Notes: generated by a model not told the origin, from the letters alone. A stretch of 64,000 bases of DNA from Bailinhaonella thermotolerans (GCF_003594875.1 NZ_QZEY01000002.1:124001-188000), one strand, 5' to 3'. Positions 31,861-40,600 are shown, counted from the first letter of the stretch. A program made the numbers and translations.

Positions 31861-34185
31861 GTTCTGCTCCTCCTTCGTCGAGGGCTTGCGGGGGGACGGT
31901 ACGGCGGGGCCGGCCTCACCCGGGAGGCCGCCCAGGGCGCGCAGGGAGACCCGGTAGACGGGGTCCTCGAAATAGGACGAGTGGCCGTGGCACGGGGGCC
32001 GCCCGCCGCCGGGAAGGGGCTCGCGGGCCGGGTCCCACAGGTAGCGGTCCACGGGGTCCGTCACGGGAGTGGGGGCGAACGGGTCGCGGTCGTGCAGGAC
32101 GGGGCCGCCGATCGGGTCGCTGAGCCGGTAGAGGTTGTGCCAGCGCCCGTCGACGGCGTCGCGGACGGCGGCCAGGGCGGACGGGCCGAAGTACGCCGGG
32201 AAGAACGCGGCGTACAGCCGCCGCAGCGGCGACCCGTGCGTGATCAGCGACACGCGCGAGCGCAGGGGCCGGTCGAGCTGGAGCACCAGCGAGGCCGTGA
32301 TCACGCTGCCCTGGCTGTGCCCGGACAGGACCGTGCGCTCCAGCGTCTGCACCCGGTCGATCAGGCACGGGACCAGCCGCTCGTTGTAGCACGGCGGCGC
32401 CAGCGGGTGGGTCGCCCGCGGCCAGAACGTCGCCACGTCCCACAGGATGCCGACGGTGCGGCGCAGGCTCCGGTTGCGGTAGGCGAACCAGCCCAGCGCG
32501 AGCAGCCCCGCCGCGAACGCCGCCGTGATCGTCGCCCCGGTCATCGCGAGCCGGCCGAACCACCCGTCAGGCGGCGCGGACGGGTCGGAGTGGAACAGCG
32601 CCGTCACCGTCACCAGCGAGCCCACGCCCGCCAGCGCCGCGGTGAACAGCACCGGCCCGATGTGCTCGGTCAGCCCGGCCGCCGACCACACCCGCGCCAC
32701 GCGCCCGGCCTGCCCGCCGTACGACGAGGTCAGGGCGGGGCGCAGGCGCCGGGCGTCCAGCCGCCAGCGCACCGCGAGCCACCCCGCGAGCAGCGCCACC
32801 AGCCCGGCCACCGCGGTCATGGCCACCACCGACCACCACTCGGGCCCGGACACCTCCAGGCCGTCCGGCCGCCGCTGCCCGGGGAAGACCGGCGTGCCCA
32901 GCGCGTCGGCGGTCCAGAAGGCCAGCCCGGTGGAGAACGCCGCGGCCAGCCCCCAGGCCAGGAACAGCGTGACCCACGTGCCCATGCCCAGCATCGCGCG
33001 CGGCCCGGACCCCCGGGAGCCCGCGGCCAGCGCCGCCGTCGTCAGCGCGATCACCCCGAGCAGCCCGGCGGCCGCCCAGAAGTCCACCCCGGCCAGCGCG
33101 GGCAGCCCCGGCAGCCGCGCCGGGCGCTCCGCCCCGGAGGCCGGCAGCCCCCATGCCGCCGCCCCGATCGCGGTCGCGCACGCGGCCACCCCGGCCCAGC
33201 GCAGCGCCCGGCAGGACGCCGTGAGCCGGCGCTCCCACCACCGCTCGTCCCCCGGCTCGGTGCGGCGGGCCGTGGCCGGCGCCAGCACCAGCGCGGCGGC
33301 GAGCGCCTGCACGGCCAGCGCCGAGATCACGGCCGCCCGGGCGGCGAGGACCGCCGGGGGCCGCGTGGCCATCTCCTCGGCCGAGAACGGCGCGGTCCCC
33401 GGCGGGACCACCGCGAACGGCGCCGCGACGGCCAGCGCGATCATCGCGAAGCCGTACGCCAGGTGCAGCGAGCGCAGGCGCCCCACCGGGGCCAGGCCGT
33501 TCCACAGCCTGCGGCGGGCGAGCAGCGGGCCGGGCTCGGGCGCGCGGTCGGCGGCCTCGGGTGTGTGCGCGGGGATCTCCGTGCCCTCCCCGGTGCGCCA
33601 GGTCCGCGCGGCCAGCGCCCACAGGGCCGCGATCACGGCGACCGGGACGAGCGCGGTGACGGCCACGCGCCGCGAGTCGGGGAGCTCGGAGAGCCAGCCG
33701 AGGAACTGGTTCGCGGCGCAGGGCCCGCCGGGGCGCGCGCACTGCCAGCCGACGAGGTCGACCGCGGCGGTGACCGCCGACGAGATCAGCATGCCCGTGA
33801 CGATCAGCGCGAACAGCCGCTGCGCCGCCTCCCCCGCGCGGCGCACCCCGCGCAGCCGGCCGTCCGGGGGCCGCGGCGCCATGAAGTAGGCGAGGTTCAC
33901 GAGCGTGAACGGCAGGAGCAGCAGCCACAGGGCGCGGCTCGCGCGGGCGGAGGTCAGCGCCCCCCAGGCGTACGCCTCGCGGTGCCACCGGCCGGGCCGG
34001 TCGGGGTCGTCGTCCCCGGCGGGCGGGTCCGACGGCCACCGCCTCCGGTAGAAGCCCGCGTGCCGGTCGCCGCTGACCCGGGCCGGCCGGGGGTGGCGCA
34101 GGATGTCCGCGGGGCCGGCGCCCGCCACGCCGTGGACGCGAAGCTCGGTCACCCCGTCGGGACTCGTGTCGACGAAACCGTCCAT
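30322..34185 (-). CDS. Polytopic membrane esterase fused to a histone-like tail
   Basis: A 1287-residue open frame. The first part, about 775 residues, has around nine to ten membrane helices followed by a soluble alpha/beta-hydrolase-like domain with TVLSGHSQGSVITASLVLQL (nucleophile elbow GHSQG). The second part, 512 residues, is very rich in Ala, Pro, Glu, Lys and Arg with tandem EKATA repeats (15-bp units, 30632-30725) and AKGKAGAA runs, like histone H1 or HU tails. There is no stop between them, but a strong internal start exists at 31860. ATG 34185 (MDGFVDTSPDG) is chosen because homology-like sequence begins there; the frame stays open upstream to 34272. Confidence 0.7.
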   Translation of the reverse strand: MDGFVDTSPDGVTELRVHGVAGAGPADILRHPRPARVSGDRHAGFYRRRWPSDPPAGDDDPDRPGRWHREAYAWGALTSARASRALWLLLLPFTLVNLAYFMAPRPPDGRLRGVRRAGEAAQRLFALIVTGMLISSAVTAAVDLVGWQCARPGGPCAANQFLGWLSELPDSRRVAVTALVPVAVIAALWALAARTWRTGEGTEIPAHTPEAADRAPEPGPLLARRRLWNGLAPVGRLRSLHLAYGFAMIALAVAAPFAVVPPGTAPFSAEEMATRPPAVLAARAAVISALAVQALAAALVLAPATARRTEPGDERWWERRLTASCRALRWAGVAACATAIGAAAWGLPASGAERPARLPGLPALAGVDFWAAAGLLGVIALTTAALAAGSRGSGPRAMLGMGTWVTLFLAWGLAAAFSTGLAFWTADALGTPVFPGQRRPDGLEVSGPEWWSVVAMTAVAGLVALLAGWLAVRWRLDARRLRPALTSSYGGQAGRVARVWSAAGLTEHIGPVLFTAALAGVGSLVTVTALFHSDPSAPPDGWFGRLAMTGATITAAFAAGLLALGWFAYRNRSLRRTVGILWDVATFWPRATHPLAPPCYNERLVPCLIDRVQTLERTVLSGHSQGSVITASLVLQLDRPLRSRVSLITHGSPLRRLYAAFFPAYFGPSALAAVRDAVDGRWHNLYRLSDPIGGPVLHDRDPFAPTPVTDPVDRYLWDPAREPLPGGGRPPCHGHSSYFEDPVYRVSLRALGGLPGEAGPAVPSPRKPSTKEEQNVPRQVKATPPAPRRSAKSGSAPAGPRSGGRAAAEKDHAGPPEAEPAEDAEPRRSRAKAAATRSPAARTRATAQAAPEPAKPSKPAKPAKPSRKGGDAAPDPPEPQIPEPRGGDAAGAAGREPQAPAPEPPTPKTRAPAPERAAAKKPATRRTAEAGEKGRKPSARRTAASTATRGKKKQEEDTGTPTPEKPPTGPRDEPAAPRASDPSGNSPEKTGPRDPEPSASGAESEEAAGPRRATAERARRDPAGGAAGEDPATADAGPEPAGPEPEPPGAEPGEPDARAGAPTARPGGAEAKAAAGGEETGARDAATGAEDGGSDAAGTGRADAGGQPARKAAGARPRAAGGAAGEPEAAPSGGAGGETGEAARPRRATTKRAPEKAAPEKATAEKATAEKATAEKATAEKAAAEPGAGPAKGKAGAAKGKAGAARAKAGAAGAGVGADDVETGAEDAASGEGGAETGGSGRSRRTAAKRAPKAAAESRAAGEGAGTASAGKGGTARRRGGGREPGS

Positions 34186-34422
34186 GAGTTCGGCCGGACC
34201 CCTTCCCCGTGATCCGCCGCCGCCGCGGCGGATGGAGGGCTCCCCGACCGACGACGATCCCTGGGGTCCCACGCGCCGTCGACGACGCTTTACGCCTCTT
34301 GGTATTCCCTTGACTACTCAGCGTAAACACTTGGTGCGCACCAGACCCCGCGTTTCCCCCCTCCTCAGCGGATATCCACGCCCGCGAAAGCCACACGGGT
34401 CACGAAATCCCCGGGAAACGCA

Positions 34423-34461
34423 GAAAGCCGCCATCCCCGGTGATCTCCGGAAATGACGGCT
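34423..34461 (-). terminator. Terminator of the tRNA-Gly-Cys-Val operon
   Basis: On the minus strand AGCCGTCAT pairs with ATGGCGGCT (one G-T) around an inner CCGG-containing loop, followed by TTTCTG. It lies about 30 bp beyond the 3' end of tRNA-Val. Confidence 0.7.
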
Positions 34462-34490
34462 ATCTCGCCATCAGCCCTGATGGGCCGTGG

Positions 34491-34562
34491 TGGGCGATAC
34501 TGGGATTGAACCAGTGACCTCTACCGTGTCAAGGTAGCGCTCTCCCACTGAGCTAATCGCCC
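34491..34562 (-). tRNA. tRNA-Val (GAC)
   Basis: A 72-nt cloverleaf with acceptor GGGCGAT/ATCGCCC, anticodon loop TTGACAC (anticodon GAC), T loop TTCAATC and discriminator A. CCA is not encoded. Last of a three-gene minus-strand cluster. Confidence 0.95.
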
Positions 34563-34573
34563 CTGCTTTCGCG

Positions 34574-34644
34574 AGGTGGAGACGGGATTTGAACCCGTGT
34601 ACACGGCTTTGCAGGCCGTTGCCTCGCCTCTCGGCCACTCCACC
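34574..34644 (-). tRNA. tRNA-Cys (GCA)
   Basis: A 71-nt cloverleaf with acceptor GGTGGAG/CTCCACC, anticodon loop CTGCAAA (anticodon GCA), and the U discriminator base required for cysteinyl-tRNA synthetase. Separated by 11 nt from tRNA-Val. Confidence 0.95.
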
Positions 34645-34669
34645 AGCAAGGCCTCGCAGGACCTCTCCG

Positions 34670-34742
34670 AGCGGACGACGGGATTCGAACCCGCGACCCT
34701 CACCTTGGCAAGGTGATGCTCTACCAGCTGAGCCACGTCCGC
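34670..34742 (-). tRNA. tRNA-Gly (GCC)
   Basis: A 73-nt cloverleaf with acceptor GCGGACG/CGTCCGC, anticodon loop TTGCCAA (anticodon GCC) and U discriminator. First gene of the Gly-Cys-Val cluster, an order common in actinobacteria. Confidence 0.95.
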
Positions 34743-34955
34743 GTGCTTTCCTCGGGGGCTTTCGCGTCCCTCGGTGCGACATGAACTCTAGCGGAAACTC
34801 GGAGCGGATCGTGAATCGGAGCGCTGACGCGCCGCCGCCGATCCCCCGGGCTCACGCCATACGGCCCCGGGCTCACGCCATACGGCTGCGGGGGCGCCCC
34901 CCGGACCGGCGCGGGACGCGCGCCGGTCCGGGGGCGGATCGGGGGCGGGCCGATC

Positions 34956-36458
34956 TCAGTGGCGGCGGGCCAGGAGATCGCGGACCTCCTTGAGCCGCGG
35001 CCAGGACTTCGGCTCGGCCATGCGCTCGGCGGTCGCCGCCACGGGGGCCGGGGCCGGCGGGGTCGCCGGGCGGCCGGCGGTGAACAGCCAGGTGGTGAAC
35101 AGCGAGTCGAGCTGCTCGCCGGAGATCTTCTCCGCCAGCGAGACGAACTCGTCGGTGTCGGCGTTGCCGTGCCGCTTCGTCTGCGCCCACGTGCGCAGGA
35201 TCTCGAAGAAGTCCTCGTCGCCGACCTCGCTGCGCAGCGCCTGCACCGTCATCCCGCCCCGGTCGTAGACGGCGGGGTGGAAGATGTTCGACGGACCCGG
35301 GTCACCGGGCTTGACCTGCCAGAAGGCGTCGCCCTCGGGGTAGGACGCGTAGACGAAGGCGGCCACCTCGGCGGCCGTGCCCTCGCCGATGCGCTCCGAC
35401 CACATCCACTCGGCGTACGTCGCGAGGGCCTCGTTCAGCCAGATGTCCTGCCACTTCTTGAGCGCGACGCTGTCGCCGAACCACTGGTGGGCGTTCTCGT
35501 GCACCACCACGTAGGTGTTGGGGGCGTTCCTGAAGAACCTCGGGTCGTACACCGGCTGCGTCTGCGTCTCCAGCGCGAAGCCGGGGAAGACGCTGGTCAC
35601 CGAGCCGCCCATGGACCTGAAGGGGTACTTCCCGACGATCCCCTCCAGCCACTCGACGATCTCCGCGGTGCGCTCCACGCTCGCCTTGGCGTTGGCCTCG
35701 TACTGGCCGAGGTCCTTGTTGTACGCCGTGATCACCGGGCGGCCCCTGGACGTGCCCTGGCGCATCTCCAGGTCCCCGACGAACAGCGTGGCCAGGTACG
35801 TCGCCATCGGCTTGTCCATGACCCAGTGGTAGCTGGTCCAGCCCCTGGACGTGCGCTGGGAGGCCAGCACGCCGTTGCTGACCGCCTCCATGCCCTCGGG
35901 GACGGAGACCTGGATGTCGTAGGTGGCCTTGTCGCGGGGGTGGTCGTTGCTCGGGAACCACCACCAGGCGATCTCCGGCTGGCCGAGCGCGAGCGCCCCG
36001 TCGGCCGTCTTCAGCCACGGCGTCGTGATCCCGGGCACGCTGACCGACGACGGCACGCCCGCGTAGGTCACCTCGATGACCATCGGCGTCCCCTTGCGGA
36101 TCCCGTGCCGCGGGGTGATCTCCAGCTCGTGCGTCCCGGTGCGGGCGAACGACGCGTTCTGCAGGTTCACCCTGACCTTGCTGACGTCCAGCAGGAAGTC
36201 CAGGTTGAAGCGGCGAAGGTCCTGGGTGGCGGTGGCCAGGATGCGGGTGGTGCCCTCCAGCCTGTCGGCGCCCGGCTGGTACTTCAGGCGGAGGCTGTAG
36301 TGCCGGGTGTCGTAGCCGCCGTTGCCGTAGTCAGGGAAGTAGGCGTCCCCGATCCCCGGTGCTCCCGGACCCGTGTCGGCGGCCAGCGCCGGGCTTACGA
36401 GCAGCAGGCTCGCGATCCCCGCGCCCGCGACGGCCAGCCGCGCTCGGAATGCCCTCAT
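34956..36458 (-). CDS. Secreted M1-family zinc aminopeptidase
   Basis: A 500-residue exported metallopeptidase. The signal peptide is RARLAVAGAGIASLLLVSPALA. The zinc site VHENAHQWFGDSV with the third ligand in NEALATYAEW (HExxH-18-E) is intact, and the aminopeptidase exopeptidase motif is seen as GFALETQTQ in place of GAMEN. It is shorter than classical aminopeptidase N (about 850) and lacks the ERAP-like C-terminal domain, as do many secreted actinobacterial M1 enzymes. ATG 36458 follows AAGGGACCACC. Likely role: extracellular peptide digestion. Confidence 0.93.
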   Translation of the reverse strand: MRAFRARLAVAGAGIASLLLVSPALAADTGPGAPGIGDAYFPDYGNGGYDTRHYSLRLKYQPGADRLEGTTRILATATQDLRRFNLDFLLDVSKVRVNLQNASFARTGTHELEITPRHGIRKGTPMVIEVTYAGVPSSVSVPGITTPWLKTADGALALGQPEIAWWWFPSNDHPRDKATYDIQVSVPEGMEAVSNGVLASQRTSRGWTSYHWVMDKPMATYLATLFVGDLEMRQGTSRGRPVITAYNKDLGQYEANAKASVERTAEIVEWLEGIVGKYPFRSMGGSVTSVFPGFALETQTQPVYDPRFFRNAPNTYVVVHENAHQWFGDSVALKKWQDIWLNEALATYAEWMWSERIGEGTAAEVAAFVYASYPEGDAFWQVKPGDPGPSNIFHPAVYDRGGMTVQALRSEVGDEDFFEILRTWAQTKRHGNADTDEFVSLAEKISGEQLDSLFTTWLFTAGRPATPPAPAPVAATAERMAEPKSWPRLKEVRDLLARRH

Positions 36459-36653
36459 AGGTGGTCCCTTCCGCTCGGATGCCCGCAACGTAAACCAAGA
36501 TCTGACGAAAGGTCCACGCCCTGACGGGATCCGCTTGCGCCCGGCGCCCGTCCCGCACGCGCCCGTCGCCCGCCCCGCGCCACTCCGGTCCCCGCCCGCC
36601 GTACGGCCTGAGCCCGGCGGGCGAGGACGTGAGTGGTGGGCGAACCGGCCCCT

Positions 36654-37877
36654 TTACAAAGTAGATTCGCCGACGGGGGCGCGGGCCGGGACCGGGGCGG
36701 GCGGCGTGGTGTCGGCCACGGCCCCGGGGACGGCGAGCACGGCCAGGCTCGCGGCGGCGACCGCGACCGCCGAGATCGCCAGCGGCGCCGTGGCGCCCGC
36801 CCAGCCGGCGAGCGGGGCCGCGACCGCGAACCCCAGCGGGCGCGCCGCGAACGAGATCAGCGAGTCGAACGAGCGCACCCGGCCCAGCGCGGCCTCGGGG
36901 ACGCGGGCCGCGATCAGCGTCTCCCACAGCGGCGTGAGCAGGCCCAGCCCGAACATGGCCGCGAAGTACGCCGCGGCCAGCGCCGGGGCGGGCACCGGGA
37001 CCGCCAGCGCGGCCAGCGGCAGGCAGAACGCCGCCGCGCCGGCCGCGATCGGGACGAGCGGCCGCCGGACCGGCAGCCGCGGGGCCACGAGCACCCCGGC
37101 GAGCAGCCCCGCCGAGCCGCACTGCACGATCAGGACCCACGCCCCCTCGCCGCCGAGCCGCCGCACGGCGATGAGCGGCCCGAGGGTGAGGAACAGCCCG
37201 GCCGTGAAGTGCCACACCCCGTGGCCCAGCACGCTCGCCAGGAACCAGGGGCGCCGCCGCACCTCGCCCCACCCCTCCGCCAGCCCCCGGCCGAGCCCGG
37301 TACGGCCCGCGCCCGCCCTGGGCGCGGTGCGCACGCCGCCGAGGGTGGCGGCGGAGCAGGCGAAGACGGCCGCGGTGAGCAGGCACGCCCATCCGGGCCC
37401 GGCGGCGAGCACGACGCCGCCGGCGATCGCGGGGGCCATCACGGCGGACAGTCCCGTCGCGACGCCGATGCGGGCGTTGACGCGCAGCCGCCGCGGTCCC
37501 TCGACGGCGGCGGCGACCAGCGGGGCCACCGCCGGGGTGCCGAACGCCACCGCCAGCCCGGTGAGCGCGGCCAGCGCCGCGATCACGGGCAGGCGGGCGC
37601 CGCCGAGCAGCAGCTCCGCGCCCAGGGCGGCCTGGGCCGCGGCCCGTCCCAGGTCCGCGGCGAGGACGACGCGGGCGGGCCGGAACCGGTCGGCGACCAC
37701 CCCGCCCACCGGCAGGAACACGAGCATGGGGACGAGCTCGCAGGCGAGCACCAGGCCCAGCTCGGCGTCACCGCCGGAGGAGCGCAGGACCGCCAGGGTC
37801 AGCGTGGTGGGGATGATCGCGGTGGCGAGCGCGGACAGGGAGCGCCCGGCCACCAGACGGGTGACGGGAGAGACCAT
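36654..37877 (-). CDS. MFS transporter under MarR control
   Basis: A 407-residue protein with about 12 hydrophobic helices in the MFS_3/enterobactin-exporter-like layout; PVGGVVADRFRPARVVLAADL is motif A. The substrate is unknown. ATG 37877 lies seven bases after TACCTT, with TTGACG 18 bp further upstream, so the transcript is likely leaderless. A perfect TTCGCTAGCGAA palindrome fills the spacer. The divergent gene is a MarR regulator, so substrate-induced derepression is expected. Confidence 0.88.
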   Translation of the reverse strand: MVSPVTRLVAGRSLSALATAIIPTTLTLAVLRSSGGDAELGLVLACELVPMLVFLPVGGVVADRFRPARVVLAADLGRAAAQAALGAELLLGGARLPVIAALAALTGLAVAFGTPAVAPLVAAAVEGPRRLRVNARIGVATGLSAVMAPAIAGGVVLAAGPGWACLLTAAVFACSAATLGGVRTAPRAGAGRTGLGRGLAEGWGEVRRRPWFLASVLGHGVWHFTAGLFLTLGPLIAVRRLGGEGAWVLIVQCGSAGLLAGVLVAPRLPVRRPLVPIAAGAAAFCLPLAALAVPVPAPALAAAYFAAMFGLGLLTPLWETLIAARVPEAALGRVRSFDSLISFAARPLGFAVAAPLAGWAGATAPLAISAVAVAAASLAVLAVPGAVADTTPPAPVPARAPVGESTL

Positions 37878-37884
37878 GCCAGGG

Positions 37885-37937
37885 AAGGTACTTCGCTAGC
37901 GAATCTTTCGTCAACTAAATACTCGCTGGCGTATGAT
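37885..37937. promoter_or_regulatory. Divergent MFS/marR promoters with two MarR operators
   Basis: Operator 1, TTCGCTAGCGAA (37892-37903), sits between the minus-strand -35 TTGACG (37909-37914) and -10 TACCTT (37885-37890). Operator 2, TCGCTGGCGT (37923-37932), is a weaker copy just before the plus-strand -10 TATGAT (37932-37937). Centres are 30 bp apart, about three helical turns, on the same face of the DNA. Binding at both would shut both genes. Confidence 0.7.
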
Positions 37938-37944
37938 TCGCGGC

Positions 37945-38445
37945 ATGGAGGACTCGGTGGACCGCCACCTCGCCCGCTGGCGCGGCAAGGGCCCCTACGA
38001 CGAACGGGTCGAGGGCGTCGTGACGCGCATGCAACTGCTGGTCAAGCACCTGCGCCAGGCCAAGGAGGCGTCGATGGCCGAGGTGGGGCTGCAGGAGTTC
38101 GAGTTCCAGACGCTCCACCTGCTCGCCGCGCGCGACGACCGCCGCGCGACCCCGACCGAGCTGGCCTCGCAACTGCTGCTCTCCCCCGCCGGGATGACCG
38201 GCCGCCTCGACACGCTGGAGCGCGCGGGCCTGGTCCGCCGCATCCGGGGCTCGGGGGACCGCCGCCGGGTGGACGTCGAGATGACGGAGAGGGGGCACGA
38301 CCTCTGGATGGAGGCCATGGTCATCCAGGCGCGCGTCGAGACGGGGCTCGTCGGGGTCCTGTCCCCCGCCGAGCGGGAGACCCTCGACGCCCTGCTCAAG
38401 CGCCTCCTCCTCAAGGCCGAGGCCGAGGCCGAAGCCGGCCGCTGA
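37945..38445 (+). CDS. MarR family transcriptional regulator
   Basis: A 166-residue regulator with the MarR winged helix: FQTLHLLAARDD, TPTELASQLLLSPAGMTGRLDTLERAGLVRRIRG and DRRRVDVEMTERGHDLW. ATG 37945 is seven bases after the TATGAT -10, so a leaderless message is likely; ATG 37933 lies inside the -10 and is rejected. The C-terminus ends in KAEAEAEAGR. It is divergent from an MFS gene, and palindromes for it lie in both promoters, which supports autoregulation. Confidence 0.92.
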   Translation: MEDSVDRHLARWRGKGPYDERVEGVVTRMQLLVKHLRQAKEASMAEVGLQEFEFQTLHLLAARDDRRATPTELASQLLLSPAGMTGRLDTLERAGLVRRIRGSGDRRRVDVEMTERGHDLWMEAMVIQARVETGLVGVLSPAERETLDALLKRLLLKAEAEAEAGR

Positions 38446-38697
38446 CCCCCGCCGCGCACCCGGCCCCCGCCCCGGGCCGCCCCGCCGTACGGCACGCGCG
38501 GCCCCGCCACCGGCCCCGGGCCGCCCCGCCGTACGGCACGCGCGGCCTCGCGACTGGCCGCTTCGCCGTACGGCACGCGCCGCAGGCCCCGCGTCGGCGG
38601 CGGGGCCGGGTTCCGGTCGGGCCAGGGGATTCGGGGTGGTTGCGGGACTTCGGGGTGTCGGTCGCGCTTCCGCCGCTTCGGCCCGCTTACGATCCTG
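38446..38697. repeat. Gap with three GCCGTACGGCACGCGC repeats
   Basis: The 16-bp unit occurs at 38484-38499, 38528-38543 and 38565-38580, embedded in CCCGG-rich sequence. Each contains the palindrome GCCGTACGGC. No gene is present. It follows marR and may act as terminator or belong to the dispersed repeat described in the findings. Confidence 0.6.
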
Positions 38698-38700
38698 GTG

Positions 38701-38733
38701 ACCCCCCGACGGCGTTCCGGCGATCTGGGGGGT
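38701..38733 (+). promoter_or_regulatory. Hairpin that covers a ribosome binding site
   Basis: ACCCCCC (38701-38707) is complementary to GGGGGGT (38727-38733). The latter contains the only Shine-Dalgarno candidate for the DUF3152 start at GTG 38739, six nucleotides away. A 7-bp stem would hide the site from ribosomes. Confidence 0.45.
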
Positions 38734-38738
38734 TCGCG

Positions 38739-39512
38739 GTGCGGCACGCGAGGAGGGCGCGACGGCGGCGGCGGGCGCGGCTGCTCGCCTGCGGGATGCT
38801 GGCCGTCGCGGCCGCGGCCGGCAGTTGCCTCGGGCCCGGGCCCGGGCCGGAGACGCGCCCCGTGGCGCGGCAGGCCCTCCCAGAGCCCCCGCCCGAACCC
38901 CCGCCGGTCACGGGACCCGCCCCGGGGGACGGGTCGTTCTTCGCCCACGGCAGATGGCAGCCGCGCCCGGTGCGGGTGGCCGACGCGGCCGGCGGGCGGT
39001 ACGTCACCGCGCGCGGGCGGGCCGCTCCCCCGCCGGGCGCCGGCGGGCCCCTGGTGCGGTACCTCGTGCAGGTCGAGGAGGGGCTGCCGATCACGCCCCG
39101 GCGGTTCGCGGCGGAGGTGCATCGCGTCCTCGGCGACCCGCGCGGCTGGGCGGCGCGGTTCCAGCGGGTCGACCGCCCGCCGTACGCCTTCCGGGTGGCG
39201 CTGTCCAGCCCGGACCTGACCGACCGGATGTGCCTGCCCTGGCGCACGGGGGGCCGCGCGTCCTGCTACAACCGCTTCCGGAGGCTGGCCGCGATCAACG
39301 CGCGGCTGTGGGGCCGGGGCTCCCCGACGTACCGGGGGGACATCGCGTCCTACCGGGAGTACGTGATCAACCACGAGGTCGGGCACGCGCTGGGGCACCA
39401 CGGGCACGCGGCCTGCCCGCGGCCGGGGGAGCCCGCGCCGGTGATGGTCCAGCAGACCCTCACCCTCCAGGGCTGCCGCCCGAACCCGTGGCCGGCTCTC
39501 ACCGGCGGTTGA
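38739..39512 (+). CDS. DUF3152 secreted metalloprotease-like protein
   Basis: A 257-residue exported protein. The basic N-terminus RHARRARRRRRARLLACGMLAVAAAAG is a signal peptide or anchor. After a Pro-rich linker comes the DUF3152 domain: RYLVQVEEGLPI, FAAEVHRVLGDPRGW and, at the end, YVINHEVGHALGHHGHAACPRPGEPAPVMVQQT with the zinc-type HExxHxxxHGH. Peptidase activity of the family is inferred from this motif. GTG 38739 is the only start with a suitable Shine-Dalgarno, which is sequestered by a hairpin. Confidence 0.9.
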   Translation: MRHARRARRRRRARLLACGMLAVAAAAGSCLGPGPGPETRPVARQALPEPPPEPPPVTGPAPGDGSFFAHGRWQPRPVRVADAAGGRYVTARGRAAPPPGAGGPLVRYLVQVEEGLPITPRRFAAEVHRVLGDPRGWAARFQRVDRPPYAFRVALSSPDLTDRMCLPWRTGGRASCYNRFRRLAAINARLWGRGSPTYRGDIASYREYVINHEVGHALGHHGHAACPRPGEPAPVMVQQTLTLQGCRPNPWPALTGG

Positions 39513-39572
39513 TCGTCCCGCTCCGGGAGGATATTTCGGGAATGCCGGTGGATCTCCGGCGTTGTCCAGGAT

Positions 39573-40586
39573 GTGAACGAGACACTGCGGGCGACGAGGT
39601 TCTCGATCCTGGACCGCGCCCTGATCCCGCGCGGCGGCGACGCGGCCGGCACGCTGCGCGACACCGTGCGGTTCGCGCGGGAGGCCGAGGCCCTGGGCTA
39701 CCACCGGTTCTGGGTGGCCGAGCACCACAGCGTGCCGGGCATCGCGGGCTCGGCCCCGACCGTGCTGGCGGCGGCCGTGGCCGGGGCGACGTCCCGGATC
39801 CGGGTGGGCACCGGCGGCGTGATGCTGCCCAACCACCGGCCGCTGGTCGTGGCCGAGCAGTTCGGCGTGCTGGAGTCGCTGCACCCGGGCCGGATCGACA
39901 TGGGCCTGGGCCGCTCGGTGGGCTTCACCGGCGGCGTGCGGCGGGCCCTGGGGCACGACCGGCGCGACGCCGAGGAGTTCGGCGAGCGGATCCGGGAGCT
40001 GCTGGGGTACTTCTCCGGCGAGCAGGCGGTCCACCCCGGCGTGCACGCCGTGCCCGGCGAGGGCCTGCGCGTCCCGGCGTTCGTGCTGGCCACGGGGTCG
40101 GGCGCCGACATCGCCGCCGAGCACGGGCTGGCGCTGGTGATCGCCCTGTTCGGCGGCGAGGAGCGCACCCGCGCGGCGATCGCGCGTTACCGGGAGAACT
40201 TCCGCCCCTCCGCCCTGTGGCCCCGGCCGTACGTCGCCGTGGCGGCCAACGTGGCGGTGGCGGAGACCGCGGAGGAGGCCGAGCGGCTGCACCTGTCCGA
40301 GGCGTACTCGACGGCGTACTCCCGCACCCACGGCGACTTCCCGCCCCTGCTCCCGCCCGGGGACGTCCTCGCCCTCGACCTGTCCGAGCGCGAGCGCGCC
40401 CTCCTGGAGGAGAGCATGGCCGGCCGGATCGCCGGGACCGAGCGCGACGTGGAGAAGATCCTGACCGGGCTGGTCGAGCGCACCGCCGCCGACGAGGTGC
40501 TCGTCAACCTCAGCACCCACTCCCGCGCGGACCAGCTCGACTCCTATCGCCGCCTCGCCCGGGTCGCCGGGCTCGCGTCCTCCTGA
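39573..40586 (+). CDS. LLM class flavin-dependent oxidoreductase
   Basis: A 337-residue luciferase-like monooxygenase. Signatures: YHRFWVAEHHSVPGIAGSAPTVL (about 43-65), SRIRVGTGGVMLPNHRPLVVAEQFGVLESLHPGRIDMGLGRSVG (about 73-116) and DEVLVNLSTHSRADQLDSYRRLA at the end, as in the MsnO8-type group of F420/FMN-dependent enzymes. The substrate is unknown. GTG 39573 begins MNETLRATRFS. A perfect hairpin terminator lies 15 bp after the stop, so it is a single-gene unit. Confidence 0.9.
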   Translation: MNETLRATRFSILDRALIPRGGDAAGTLRDTVRFAREAEALGYHRFWVAEHHSVPGIAGSAPTVLAAAVAGATSRIRVGTGGVMLPNHRPLVVAEQFGVLESLHPGRIDMGLGRSVGFTGGVRRALGHDRRDAEEFGERIRELLGYFSGEQAVHPGVHAVPGEGLRVPAFVLATGSGADIAAEHGLALVIALFGGEERTRAAIARYRENFRPSALWPRPYVAVAANVAVAETAEEAERLHLSEAYSTAYSRTHGDFPPLLPPGDVLALDLSERERALLEESMAGRIAGTERDVEKILTGLVERTAADEVLVNLSTHSRADQLDSYRRLARVAGLASS

Positions 40587-40600
40587 CGAATGCGAATCCC

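Noticed and set aside
38484-38580. CRISPR-like array of three repeats
   Set aside because: Only three copies, uneven spacing of 44 and 37 bp, no cas genes and the same word occurs singly elsewhere.
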